In this document: positions 53,151 to 61,980 of the stretch, one piece after another
How positions within the stretch are numbered: position 1 is the stretch's first letter
Layout: every line of letters starts with the position of its first letter
Assembly: GCA_028280485.1 (NCBI GenBank)
Contig: JANQLS010000159.1
Location: 1-61,984, forward strand
Reading direction: 5' to 3'
From: Planctomycetota bacterium
GTDB taxonomy: Bacteria > Planctomycetota > UBA8108 > JACQVS01
DNA length: 61,984 nucleotides
Notes under the pieces: model-generated
Database searches by the model: none
The model's input: the letters and a program-made list of their open reading frames with translations, nothing else
Told to the model about the DNA's origin: nothing
Program-made: the position numbers and the translations under genes

Positions 53151-54221
53151 TTATAAATTAAAAAACGACCTCTTCTCACAAGCCTCAATCGCCATCACCG
53201 CGAACGCGGTCCCGAAATTCGTGATCAAATGTTTCGAATCTTTCGTCGGAGATGGAGTAAACCAGCGCCCACTTTCTCGTTGGTTGGTTTTTAACCATTG
53301 GATCGCTTTTTGAAGGCGTTTATCTTTAGCGGGAATTCCGGCTTGTCGAGCCACGTACACCACGAAACCCGTGCCGTAGCCATCACTTTTATTCAGCTCT
53401 TGCTTCAGGTCATCTTTTCGTTTGTGTCCCTTCCAGCCCTTGAAGAAGTGGGCGGTCGCCCAACCTCCATCGGGAAGTTGAAGGGCTAGGAGTTCATTAA
53501 GAGCTTTTTCTTGTTCTTCCTTTGTCATTAAGCCATCCAACTGAGTGGAAGCCCAAAGAACCATCGCCTGGTGGTGAAGGGAAGGAGGAGGATTGTTCTT
53601 AAGGTACTTTTTAATAGCGGCGATCCCATTTTTGGCTTCTTCACTTTTAGCGTAACGATCTGGAGCCATGCCTACTCCAATTGCGGCAATCGTGACGCCG
53701 TAATGTGGATCCGATTCCATGGGAGGCCAACCACATAGAAGCCAATCCCAGCTTCCATCCTCTTGCTGGATTTCCCACATGCGCTGAAAGGCTTTTTTGG
53801 TGATGGGGCTGAGCTTCCCCGTGGTGAGTTTATCATTCGCCGCTAAATGAGAGGCCGTCACCACGACTTCGGCATCCCAGCGAGGACCTATGTCGACCCA
53901 ACGCTTTTCCACCATCTTTTCGAAGAAGTGTCGAACTTCTTTTGAAGGGGGAGAGAGCTTTTTCAAAGAAGGTCGCGCCATCAGATAAGCAACATTGGTA
54001 TGACATGTTCCACACTTGCGTCTTTTTTGCCAACTGAGGGCGGAGGTATCTAATGATCGAGCTGCCAGTTTGGCGGAGTATTCTTTTCGCAGAGGTTCAT
54101 CGGGGGAGATTTCGACGGGTTTCTCGACTGTCTTAAGCGTTATGGGAGAATCGTCTTCTCCGATGACCACAGTGGTGAAGCAAGTTGTAATCAATAATGC
54201 GAAAATTTTGATTCTAAACAT
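53151..54221 (-). CDS. Exported protein with CxxCH motif and squalene-cyclase-like repeats
   Basis: 356 residues from ATG 54221 (the upstream TTG 54236 is less likely), signal peptide to about residue 21. A single CGTCH (residues 70-74) could bind haem c. The rest consists of alpha-alpha toroid repeats of the terpenoid-cyclase type, with QW-like motifs QQEDGSWDW, LQLPDGGWA and NQRESGRW. Such fusions are common in Planctomycetota and may be electron-transfer or cyclase-fold scaffold proteins. Catalytic DxDD of hopene cyclase is absent. Confidence 0.78.
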   Translation of the reverse strand: MFRIKIFALLITTCFTTVVIGEDDSPITLKTVEKPVEISPDEPLRKEYSAKLAARSLDTSALSWQKRRKCGTCHTNVAYLMARPSLKKLSPPSKEVRHFFEKMVEKRWVDIGPRWDAEVVVTASHLAANDKLTTGKLSPITKKAFQRMWEIQQEDGSWDWLLCGWPPMESDPHYGVTIAAIGVGMAPDRYAKSEEAKNGIAAIKKYLKNNPPPSLHHQAMVLWASTQLDGLMTKEEQEKALNELLALQLPDGGWATAHFFKGWKGHKRKDDLKQELNKSDGYGTGFVVYVARQAGIPAKDKRLQKAIQWLKTNQRESGRWFTPSPTKDSKHLITNFGTAFAVMAIEACEKRSFFNL

Positions 54222-54278
54222 CGATTGAATTCCCAAAGTTCATTAATGCGGGTCTCGAATACTTTTCTCTATTAAACC

Positions 54279-55454
54279 CTAAGGTGGGGATGGTTTGTAA
54301 GACTTAAATCGGCGAAGGTAGTTCCAGCCATCCTTATAGGCGAAGCAGAGTCCCCATTGAAGAGCTGCTAAGGGTTGCTCATCGCTGACTAACGAACGAA
54401 CAATTCCGGCAGCATGAGGGGGGCGGCTTCGCCCGCTGATCATCGCCTTAATCTCAAAATTGATACCGTCGGGAGCGAATTGTATCGTCCCTTTTTCGGG
54501 GCCATCGAAATTGATCATCGCAGCGATTCCCCCTTGGTATTTCCAAACACAAATTTCATGGCCGCTATTCGTAATGGGGTTGTATTCAGATTTTTTGTAA
54601 GGGCCAAAAATATGATCGGCGATAGCGACACCCCATTTAATTTCGCGCCCGCCCATGGTGATTTGCTCACCCATACGCTCACCCTTATAGTAAAGATAGA
54701 ACTTTCCTTTGTAGGGGATAATGCAAGGATCGTGAACTTTATGACTGTCAAAGGAGCCCCGCTTCTTAACTAAAAATCGGTTGTCCTCTTCGCCCAACCA
54801 TTCACCATCATCTTCGGGATAAAGAATCGGGGCTGTTAACTTTTTGAAGGGCCCTCGGGGAGAATCAGAAATCGCCATCCCAACCGTGTTCTTAACTCGA
54901 TTGGCATACGGCGCTTTGACGACTTGGTAAACTAGATAGTAACGCTCTTCCCACTGAGTGACTTCTGGGGTGAAAACGGATCGATCATCGTAACTTCCCT
55001 TAGGACCTCGCAAGACTGCAGCCCCTTCTTCTTTCCAGGTCCAACCATCTTTGGAGCTCGCGAACCAAATTTCACTTTTATCCCAGGGGAAGACTTTTTT
55101 CTCGGGATCTCCCGTGCCGAAACCATGAGTTTCACCTTCTGATTTGGTGTAGTACACGTAGTAAAGTCCATCAACCTGAATCACGGAGCTGGGATCACGC
55201 CGAACTACTCCTTTTTCAAACTTGAGATCTCCCTTTAAATCAAAAGTATTGAACTCACAAAACCAATCGGCGTTTTGAGCGTAACCCCGTTCTAAGGCTC
55301 TTCGAGAGGCAGCGCTCAGTTTGCCGTTTTTGGGGATGCCTAGGAATTCATGGGCGGAGTTGGGGTGGTCGGTTTTATCAGCAGCGTTGGGTTGCTCGGA
55401 GGATTGGCAACCAAAAAGGAGAAAGAATACGAGAGTTAGGAATAGATATCTCAT
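54279..55454 (-). CDS. GH117-family lipoprotein (3,6-anhydro-L-galactosidase type)
   Basis: 391 residues, lipobox LFGC (residue 16). Five-bladed beta-propeller with strong GH117 signatures: YYVYYTKSEG, GPKGSYDDRSVFTPEV, DSHKVHDPC, KGERMG and NSGHEICVW. Family members remove 3,6-anhydro-L-galactose from agar or porphyran oligosaccharides. The lipid anchor places it on the outer or inner membrane facing the periplasm. Together with the sulfatases it points to red-algal polysaccharide use. Confidence 0.92.
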   Translation of the reverse strand: MRYLFLTLVFFLLFGCQSSEQPNAADKTDHPNSAHEFLGIPKNGKLSAASRRALERGYAQNADWFCEFNTFDLKGDLKFEKGVVRRDPSSVIQVDGLYYVYYTKSEGETHGFGTGDPEKKVFPWDKSEIWFASSKDGWTWKEEGAAVLRGPKGSYDDRSVFTPEVTQWEERYYLVYQVVKAPYANRVKNTVGMAISDSPRGPFKKLTAPILYPEDDGEWLGEEDNRFLVKKRGSFDSHKVHDPCIIPYKGKFYLYYKGERMGEQITMGGREIKWGVAIADHIFGPYKKSEYNPITNSGHEICVWKYQGGIAAMINFDGPEKGTIQFAPDGINFEIKAMISGRSRPPHAAGIVRSLVSDEQPLAALQWGLCFAYKDGWNYLRRFKSYKPSPP

Positions 55455-55584
55455 AAAGGATTAGAGTCAACAATTGAGTTTCAGTTGGGTTGAGTTCAGG
55501 AAAAAGCAATTGGATTTTAACTCACAATATTAGGAGATAACAGGGGGAGTTAAATAAAGTAAGGAGGGAGCTTGATGGCAATCC

Positions 55585-55851
55585 TTACTCCTTTTGCTTG
55601 ATGCAGAGATCAACAATACCATCCTCATTGTTACTGAAAATCAGAAACAAGCCGTCTTCGGAATTAGGTCCAAAGTGAAATTCAATTTTTTCATACAGAT
55701 AAATCATGGGATCCTGGCTTTTTTTAAAACTTAGTGAGGTGTCGTCTGGTTTACCGAAAAGATCCACTAATTCATTCCTGTTCATCCCAAATTGAATGGG
55801 TTGGATCCAACCTTTTTCGTGGAGTTGATTAAGCCAGGTTTTAAAGTTCAT
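55585..55851 (-). CDS. Small immunity-like hypothetical protein
   Basis: 88 residues, with the segment FGMNRNELVDLFGKPDD followed by YEKIEFHFGP, a pattern seen in small orphan proteins near polymorphic-toxin loci. Soluble. First of several small minus-strand genes (55585-58077). Confidence 0.55.
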   Translation of the reverse strand: MNFKTWLNQLHEKGWIQPIQFGMNRNELVDLFGKPDDTSLSFKKSQDPMIYLYEKIEFHFGPNSEDGLFLIFSNNEDGIVDLCIKQKE

Positions 55852-56014
55852 ATTTTAGACGTATTGATAAATATTAATGATTGTATTTTAAGTTCATTCA
55901 AAGTGATGGGTTCCCTTGAAGATTCGCTCGACGGAAGTCTCCTTTTATGCAATTGGAAATATCAACCGATGTTAAACAACGCCGAAATGATGGAGGGATT
56001 GATGGGGTGAGTCC

Positions 56015-56437
56015 TTATTGTTTGATTCGTCTTAATAATTCCCTTCCTCCATTTTCTAAAAACAGTTTCTTGTACTCCATTGTTTGATGAGGAGGACAAT
56101 TTAACAGAGCTTCTATAAATTCATCGGGTGGTTTGTACCAATGAGTAGAAATGTAATGCAGAATCATTTCTGGACAGACATATATACATTCATTACCCGG
56201 AATGAATAGATTTTTAAATCCATGATCACCATCAAATTGACAGAGATCACATTGATGAGTTCCACAAGAAATAATGGGTTGGAATGGATCATTGGTAATT
56301 AGAGATTGAAGTTTATTAACTACATCAATTGAGGTTTCATCCCTGGTGAATTTATGATCTTTGGAGAGCCAGCCGATGGTTCTTATCATCGGGCCTTTTG
56401 CAATCTGACATTCATTTGAGAGATCTCGGAAATACAT
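56015..56437 (-). CDS. DUF7919-like small protein
   Basis: 140 residues starting MYFRDLSNECQIA, then GWLSKDHKF, a C-G-T-H-Q-C-D-L-C cluster that could bind a metal, and HYISTHWYKPPDEFIEAL near the end. This matches my memory of the DUF7919 family, found with immunity-type genes. Function unknown. Confidence 0.6.
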   Translation of the reverse strand: MYFRDLSNECQIAKGPMIRTIGWLSKDHKFTRDETSIDVVNKLQSLITNDPFQPIISCGTHQCDLCQFDGDHGFKNLFIPGNECIYVCPEMILHYISTHWYKPPDEFIEALLNCPPHQTMEYKKLFLENGGRELLRRIKQ

Positions 56438-56488
56438 CGTAAAATATTATTGATGGGTCTTTAAATTAAAAAAGATGGAGGCTGAGGA

Positions 56489-56643
56489 CTATATACACGC
56501 TCCTTCAATAACGTCTAAAATTTTATCTTGATCACATCCATAAATTCCCGATCCCCATGCGGCATTTGCTTCAACTACTGCCCACCCTAAGTCTGAAATA
56601 ATTCCAGTACCAATTACTTATTGCGGGTGAAATATCAACGAAA
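56489..56643 (-). pseudogene. Remnant of an ATP-grasp domain gene
   Basis: On the minus strand, codons from about 56618 to 56489 read VIGTGIISDLGWAVVEANAAWGSGIYGCDQDKILDVIEGACI (stop TAG; shown in overlapping pieces: LGWAVVEANAAWGSG, IYGCDQDKILDVIEG). This is the conserved C-terminal end of ATP-grasp (R2K/DUF4343-like) proteins. Just upstream, VDISPAIS lies in another frame, so the gene is frameshifted, and the rest of it is missing. It sits between two intact small genes. Confidence 0.75.
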
Positions 56644-57066
56644 TTAATCTTCTCGCCACTCTTGAAGGCGACTATTAAAAATGGGGCAAATCTTATCGTA
56701 ATTTTCCCAAGTATCTTCGACGTGATACAAACTTGGAAACCCAGCGCCTAAGATCTCTTCGTAATCATCTAAGAATTCACCTTCATCATCTTCGTAATAA
56801 AAAAGGCAAAATTCATTTCCTTCTTTATTAAGATCGTCCGCAGTGAATTTACCGTCACAAGCCCTTATTAGGTATTTTCCCGGAGTGAGCTCCCGGTTTC
56901 TAAGTTGGTTTAAAAATTTAGGCGATGCCTCGAGGTGGAGCTCGCTGGCTAAACCGTTTAATAGATTCCAGGCCAGAAACATGCCAATGTGAGTGGCTCC
57001 CGCTGAATCGGGTAATTCAATAGGGAAGTTGCCTTCAGAGTGCCAGGTAGCGTCGTCGTATTTCAT
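56644..57066 (-). CDS. DUF7832-like small protein
   Basis: 140 residues, starting KYDDATWHSEGNFP and ATHIGMFLAWNLLNGL, a conserved start of a family (DUF7832, from memory) that often lies in immunity clusters. Very acidic second half. Directly next to the ATP-grasp remnant. Confidence 0.65.
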   Translation of the reverse strand: MKYDDATWHSEGNFPIELPDSAGATHIGMFLAWNLLNGLASELHLEASPKFLNQLRNRELTPGKYLIRACDGKFTADDLNKEGNEFCLFYYEDDEGEFLDDYEEILGAGFPSLYHVEDTWENYDKICPIFNSRLQEWRED

Positions 57067-57100
57067 AATAATTTAGATTAAGCAGTTCTATTCTGTGGTT

Positions 57101-57661
57101 TTAAGGAAGGCTTTCGATCCTTCCCCTCAAAAATTTATAGTCTTCCTTTGCCTCCCCAATGGATCCCTCCGGATTGATTTTACGGTGTTCCTTTATGAAT
57201 TCGATTAGTTTTTCGTCGTAAGCAAGATTAACTAAATCTTTGTTGGTGCGTTTGGGTGGATCTAAGTGAATATAGATTTTTTCCGGTTTCCAATCTCCCC
57301 AATCTAAACTACGGTGAAAGTCTCCCCATTTGTCACTATCTTTTGAACAATAGAAGCCATGGATGTTATCAAAATCTAAGTAATGACAAGTCGAGCATTT
57401 GTGGGGAACTTTTACCTTGGAAAAGACGAAGTCATTTTCAACGGTTACAGGTTCGGTTGAACCTGGGATACCACAAGGACCATGATCTAAATGCATATAA
57501 TCATTCACAATATCACTATAACGTACACAACTTCCTTCAAAAGTAAAATCACACTTCGCGCATTTGTTAGGTATGGCACCATATGAAGCTGCGTGAGCAT
57601 AGGGCACAGGAGGATCAATAGGCCCTTCAATAGGGCAAGATGGAAAGTAATAACGATACAT
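57101..57661 (-). CDS. Cysteine-rich hypothetical protein
   Basis: 186 residues with two similar C-x-x-C modules (NKCAKCDFTFEGSC and HKCSTCHYLDFDNIHGFYC), likely zinc ribbons, joined by a HGPCGIPGSTEPV loop. The C-terminal half contains DFHRSLDWGDW. No family recognised with certainty; context suggests an immunity-type accessory gene. Confidence 0.6.
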   Translation of the reverse strand: MYRYYFPSCPIEGPIDPPVPYAHAASYGAIPNKCAKCDFTFEGSCVRYSDIVNDYMHLDHGPCGIPGSTEPVTVENDFVFSKVKVPHKCSTCHYLDFDNIHGFYCSKDSDKWGDFHRSLDWGDWKPEKIYIHLDPPKRTNKDLVNLAYDEKLIEFIKEHRKINPEGSIGEAKEDYKFLRGRIESLP

Positions 57662-57711
57662 AATTTACTTTAAAGAATTAAATGAGGAAGGAGATCCTAT
57701 CCGATAATAAT

Positions 57712-58077
57712 CTAACCAATATTTGCAATGATCTCGATGAAGAATAGGTAAATACCAATGAGGAGAATATTGAGATTCATTAAGCCAAAGATAGAAAGGA
57801 TGACATCAAATTTGAATGAAAATGAATCAGAACCAAGTTTGTCTTTAAGAAGAACGATAATAGCGAGCAGAATTCCTATTCCTGGCCATAGATAGTTTTG
57901 AACATCATAATGAAGTTCGATAATAGTTGGGACTCCCTTCCCGATTTCGCCCAAGAGGGATTGGATTGGGGGAAGGATATAATAAAAATTGATGCACACC
58001 ATAAAAACTATGCAGCTTGTGATGACACTGTGAAGACTGAAATAGATTTTGTTGGTATTTGATGAAGATACGGTCAT
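57712..58077 (-). CDS. Three-helix membrane protein
   Basis: 121 residues with three long hydrophobic segments (about 13-35, 60-77, 92-117) and a loop ILPPIQSLLGEIGKGVP. No known family. Last of the minus-strand group. Confidence 0.6.
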   Translation of the reverse strand: MTVSSSNTNKIYFSLHSVITSCIVFMVCINFYYILPPIQSLLGEIGKGVPTIIELHYDVQNYLWPGIGILLAIIVLLKDKLGSDSFSFKFDVILSIFGLMNLNILLIGIYLFFIEIIANIG

Positions 58078-58272
58078 GACTGCCCTGAAAGGAGTTCTAC
58101 TGATAGATTTAAAAATTGCCCAAATTTATCACTTAATAGAGTTAAGAAGGTGAGTATCTTATTCCACGATTGGGAGATTGACAAGATTCATCCTTCGTTT
58201 TAATTCTTTGATTATCTACAATAGATAGTTGTATTGATTCCTTCTTTCGCATTCACTTCGTCAAATTTTCAA

Positions 58273-59700
58273 ATGAACTTATTTGTACCTATTCAGCTGG
58301 GATGGGCTTCTCTCACTCTGGTGGGATTGCTTTTTTGCCATTCAAATATCAAGGCCCAAACCAACCCCAAACCCAACATCATCTTCATCCTCATCGACGA
58401 CCAAGGATATTACGACCTTGGTTGTTACGGAGCAACCGAAGTCAAGACTCCTCGCATCGATCAACTGTCAAAGGAGGGCACTCGGTTTACTGATTATTAT
58501 GCGCCAGCGCCGATCTGCAGTCCTTCGCGAGCTGGATTCTTGACGGGATGTTACCCTCGCCGAGTGGGGAATGAAATCTGGGTTCACCGGGCTGATTCTA
58601 ATTCTGGGATTCACCCCGATGAATTAACCTTAGCTGAGTTATTCAAGGCAAATGGCTATTCGACGGCTTGCATCGGTAAATGGCATCTTGGTTTCAAGAA
58701 ACCGTTTTTACCACGCCAGCAAGGATTTGATTCTTACTTTGGGCTTCTCCATAATCTCGACCCCGTTGAAGTTATTTACTTCAAAGACAAAGGCGGAGTT
58801 CCATTGATGAGGAACGATAAGGTTGTGAAGCGTCCCGCCGATCCAACGGAGTTGACGAAGATCTATACGGATGAAGCGCTCCAGTTCATTGAGGCGAATC
58901 AGAGTAAGCCTTTCTTCCTCTACTTGCCTCATACGATGCTTCACACTCCCTTAGGAGTGACGGAAAAGTTTAAAGGCAGTTCACAATGGGGATTGTATGG
59001 CGATGCGATTCAAGAACTCGATTACAACGTCGGACGCATTTACGATTCCTTAAAGAAACATAACTTAGCTGACAACACGATTATCATTTACGCTTCAGAT
59101 AATGGCCGAGGACCCGGAAGAAATCCCAATCAAAAACTTCGAGGCCATAAACTCACCACCTTTGAAGCCGGTATTCGCGTACCGGCGATTGCCTGGGGGC
59201 CGGGATTAGGATTGCAAAAAGGAGTGGAGTCCGCGGAAGTCATTCGAGGAATGGATTGGTTTTCAACACTGGCAACTTTCGCAGGAATTAAAGTTCCTGA
59301 AGACCGAGTGATCGATGGGCGGGATATCAGTCCTTTACTCAAAGGGGAAACTAAAATCGTTCCTTCACCTGAAATGAAAAAATCACTTAACGCATCCGTT
59401 CCCCTTCGTCGCCGTTGGGATCCTCCCGGAGAATGGTCACCCATCATTCAACGCCATGAATATAACGACGCGTTCTTCTATCACGGGAGTCAAGGCGCCT
59501 TAGCCGCCGTCCGTTGGCAGAATTGGAAACTCTACTTAAATCCCAGCTTGACTCTTTACGACTTGAAAAAGGATCCGGGGGAGAGAAAGCCTGTGCGCAA
59601 TCGGAAGATCCTTCGCAAGTTGAGAGGTATGATCGTTCTATTCCAAGAAGAGATGCGTCGGGATGCTCGGCCGGGTGGGGATGCTTACAAAGGTAGTTAA
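58273..59700 (+). CDS. Type I sulfatase (CSPSR), exported
   Basis: 475 residues from ATG 58273, preferred to TTG 58234 because it starts the signal peptide directly (FVPIQLGWASLTLVGLL, cleavage near NIKAQ). Active site C82-S-P-S-R, metal ligands in LIDDQGY, GKWHLG and SDNGRG. S1 family, expected to desulfate polysaccharide in the periplasm. Monocistronic. Confidence 0.93.
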   Translation: MNLFVPIQLGWASLTLVGLLFCHSNIKAQTNPKPNIIFILIDDQGYYDLGCYGATEVKTPRIDQLSKEGTRFTDYYAPAPICSPSRAGFLTGCYPRRVGNEIWVHRADSNSGIHPDELTLAELFKANGYSTACIGKWHLGFKKPFLPRQQGFDSYFGLLHNLDPVEVIYFKDKGGVPLMRNDKVVKRPADPTELTKIYTDEALQFIEANQSKPFFLYLPHTMLHTPLGVTEKFKGSSQWGLYGDAIQELDYNVGRIYDSLKKHNLADNTIIIYASDNGRGPGRNPNQKLRGHKLTTFEAGIRVPAIAWGPGLGLQKGVESAEVIRGMDWFSTLATFAGIKVPEDRVIDGRDISPLLKGETKIVPSPEMKKSLNASVPLRRRWDPPGEWSPIIQRHEYNDAFFYHGSQGALAAVRWQNWKLYLNPSLTLYDLKKDPGERKPVRNRKILRKLRGMIVLFQEEMRRDARPGGDAYKGS

Positions 59701-59954
59701 TAGTTCTACTTAATCGTTTTGATTCTCTTTCATGAATTGCCCTGACAATTATCGACAGTTTTATTTTGCTGAGGACCGAATGTATTTCGATTCTTATACG
59801 ATTCTGATCTAAACTTTCAATCAGATGATAGATCTCTTAAAATATTGAGCTAATGAGTGAGGTTCCACAATCGGATTTATGGATTACATCAAATTAAGAC
59901 TCTTTCGGGTTTTGTTCCGGTGTGAAAATCATCCACTAATAAGGACTCATTAGA

Positions 59955-61109
59955 ATGAATAAGATTTCCTTTACGATATTACTCGCTTTACTCGTCCTCT
60001 CTCCTGCACTCTTCGCTCTTCCAACCTCGGGGAAACGCGCAAAAGCACCCAAGCCTGAAGATGTCAGCAAGCTCCTCGAGCCCATTCGGAAAAAGCACAG
60101 CTTACCTGCACTTGGCGGTGCGATCGTCGACGGTCAACACGTGATTGGAATCGGCGCTTCTGGAGTTCGGAAGATGAAAGCCCCATCCAAAGCCACTTCA
60201 AAAGATCTTTGGCACTTGGGATCCTGCGGTAAAGCGATGACCGCCACGTTGATCGCCCGGCTCGTCGAGAAGAAGAAACTCAAATGGGATACCACCATTG
60301 AACAGGTCTTTCCCAAGTTAAAGAAAACCATGCAACCCGAGTACCGCAAGGTCACCCTGGTTCAACTGCTCTCCCATCGGGGAGGTTTCAGTGGAAACTT
60401 AGTGGTGAATCAACCGGATCTATGGGCGAAATTGGCTCGCTTGTCAGGAAATCCGCAAAAAGCTCGGGTCTTGTTTGTAAAAGAAATTCTGAAGGTGAAG
60501 CCCGAAGCCACCCCGGGAACAAAACATATTTACTCTAACGCCGGTTACACGATGGCGGGGGCGATCGCCGAAAAAGTGACGGGGAAATCCTATGAAGTCC
60601 TCATGAAACGTGAAGTGTTCCTGCCTCTCGGAATGAAAAGTGCCGGATTCGGTTCTCCCGTTGGAAAACAACCCTGGGGGCACCTCGCTCAAGATAAAGG
60701 GGGAGCACCCGTCCTACCCGGTCCCTTCGGTGACAATCCGCAAGCTATCAGCCCTGCAGGGACAATTCACTGTACGTTGATGGATTGGGGGAAATTCATC
60801 TCCGCTCATATGGTTCCGGGTAAGGGGAAGAAGGCCTTTCTTAAAGAAACGACTCTCAAGAAATTACATACGAGTATCGGTGATGGTGATTACGCCCTCG
60901 GCTGGGTGACGAAGGATCGCCCCTGGGGAGGAGGAGAACCCGTCCTATTCCACAATGGAACGAACACAATGTGGTATGCAGTGGTTTGGGCAACCCCCAA
61001 AAACGATTTCGCTGTTCTTGTCACGACGAATCAAGGGGGGCATAGCGAAGCCTGTAACGAAGCAGCGATCGCTTTGATGAGGCACTATTCAAATAATAAA
61101 AAGAAGTGA
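59955..61109 (+). CDS. Exported serine hydrolase, class C beta-lactamase family
   Basis: 384 residues, signal peptide to about residue 21. All three motifs of the family are present: S90-C-G-K93, Y193-S-N195 and H333-N-G335. Members are esterases or D-amino-acid amidases as often as beta-lactamases; the HNG in place of KTG favours an esterase/peptidase. A VOC protein gene follows 23 nt downstream. Confidence 0.9.
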   Translation: MNKISFTILLALLVLSPALFALPTSGKRAKAPKPEDVSKLLEPIRKKHSLPALGGAIVDGQHVIGIGASGVRKMKAPSKATSKDLWHLGSCGKAMTATLIARLVEKKKLKWDTTIEQVFPKLKKTMQPEYRKVTLVQLLSHRGGFSGNLVVNQPDLWAKLARLSGNPQKARVLFVKEILKVKPEATPGTKHIYSNAGYTMAGAIAEKVTGKSYEVLMKREVFLPLGMKSAGFGSPVGKQPWGHLAQDKGGAPVLPGPFGDNPQAISPAGTIHCTLMDWGKFISAHMVPGKGKKAFLKETTLKKLHTSIGDGDYALGWVTKDRPWGGGEPVLFHNGTNTMWYAVVWATPKNDFAVLVTTNQGGHSEACNEAAIALMRHYSNNKKK

Positions 61110-61132
61110 AGACCTGATTCAAGTCATCGAAT

Positions 61133-61525
61133 ATGACCTACAAGATAATTCTTCAAACTCCAGTACTGCCCGTTCCTGATGTTGTTCAGGCTCAGGAGTA
61201 CTACCGAGATGTCTTTAAATTTAAAATCGATTGGATCGATCGAGATGTTTTCGGGGGAGTCTCCCACGGTGACATTTCGATCTTCTTTTCAAAATCAAAC
61301 TTGCCCATTTCCGTTCACACTTTGGTATGGAATACTCCGGATGCCGACGAGGTTTATAAAGAGTTACTCTCGTCTTCCGCTAGGATCCTTGAGCCGATTG
61401 AAACTCGATCGTGGGGAATGAGAGAATTTGTGGTCGAAGACCTTAACGGTCATCGATTTCGGGTGGGGCATGTGGATGAATCCAGCGCAGATTACAGTGA
61501 GTTTCGGCGAGAAGGTGAATCTTGA
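61133..61525 (+). CDS. VOC-family (glyoxalase/bleomycin-resistance-like) protein
   Basis: 130 residues with the beta-alpha-beta-beta-beta layout: LPVPDVVQAQEYYRDVF, then WGMREFVVEDLNGHRFRVG at the end. Cytosolic, probably a dimer; metal ligands are not obvious. Likely cotranscribed with the serine hydrolase. Substrate unknown. Confidence 0.85.
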   Translation: MTYKIILQTPVLPVPDVVQAQEYYRDVFKFKIDWIDRDVFGGVSHGDISIFFSKSNLPISVHTLVWNTPDADEVYKELLSSSARILEPIETRSWGMREFVVEDLNGHRFRVGHVDESSADYSEFRREGES

Positions 61526-61542
61526 ATCGAGAATTCGTTCTT

Positions 61543-61623
61543 TCCCCTCGCTAGCGCTTCGGGCTAGTTAAATTGACTTTTCAAAGAGGGAGGATTAACT
61601 AGCCCAAAGCGCTAGCGAGGGGA
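61543..61623. repeat. REP-III inverted pair
   Basis: Plus copy at 61543-61571 and minus copy at 61595-61623, 23 nt apart, identical to the arms of the 47602-47661 palindrome except for one base (CCCAAAGCG in the second). Inserted between the VOC gene and the small membrane gene, both of which end here. Confidence 0.8.
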
Positions 61624-61641
61624 AGGGGAACAACAAGCATC

Positions 61642-61854
61642 TTAAAATCGATCATCGTCTTCGGGTTGTCTCCTTCGCTTCACTCTTTGTTCTCTGATAA
61701 TAAAAAAGAGTAATACCGTTAAGCTTAAATTTGAGAGAACCCACAGGAGTGCGCCCGCCCCTATATCCGAAGGGTGATGGATGAGAGTGTTGCCAATTAC
61801 ACCCACCCACATTATCGAGACAATCGTTCCGGGTAAGACTAACCAGTAAGCCAA
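61642..61854 (-). CDS. Small two-helix membrane protein
   Basis: 70 residues: two hydrophobic segments (about 3-22 and 33-53) and a very basic, then acidic tail (KRRRQPEDDDRF). No family known. It converges with the VOC gene across the REP-III pair. Confidence 0.5.
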   Translation of the reverse strand: MAYWLVLPGTIVSIMWVGVIGNTLIHHPSDIGAGALLWVLSNLSLTVLLFFIIREQRVKRRRQPEDDDRF

Positions 61855-61869
61855 TTTTCTTCTTCTAAT

Positions 61870-61980
61870 TAGTTCCTGTTGATTAAACAGGAACTAAGCC
61901 GAGTTGGGATCAACTCGGCCGCGAACGTAGGGGCGAAGACCCTATGTTTAGCGGAGTGAAAGCAAATCGGAGATTTGCTG
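61870..61980. repeat. Array of short palindromes at the window end
   Basis: 61870-61896 (arms TAGTTCCTGTT/AACAGGAACTA, loop GATTA; nearly the same as 66-99), 61898-61919 (perfect GCCGAGTTG/CAACTCGGC, loop GGAT), GTAGGGGC-type element at 61927, and 61962-61980 (AGCAAATC-GGA-GATTTGCT, related to REP-IV). They follow each other with hardly any spacing and are cut by the window edge. Confidence 0.7.

Noticed and set aside
55585..58077. A complete polymorphic-toxin locus
   Set aside because: No toxin, secretion or repeat-rich carrier protein is present; only immunity-like genes.
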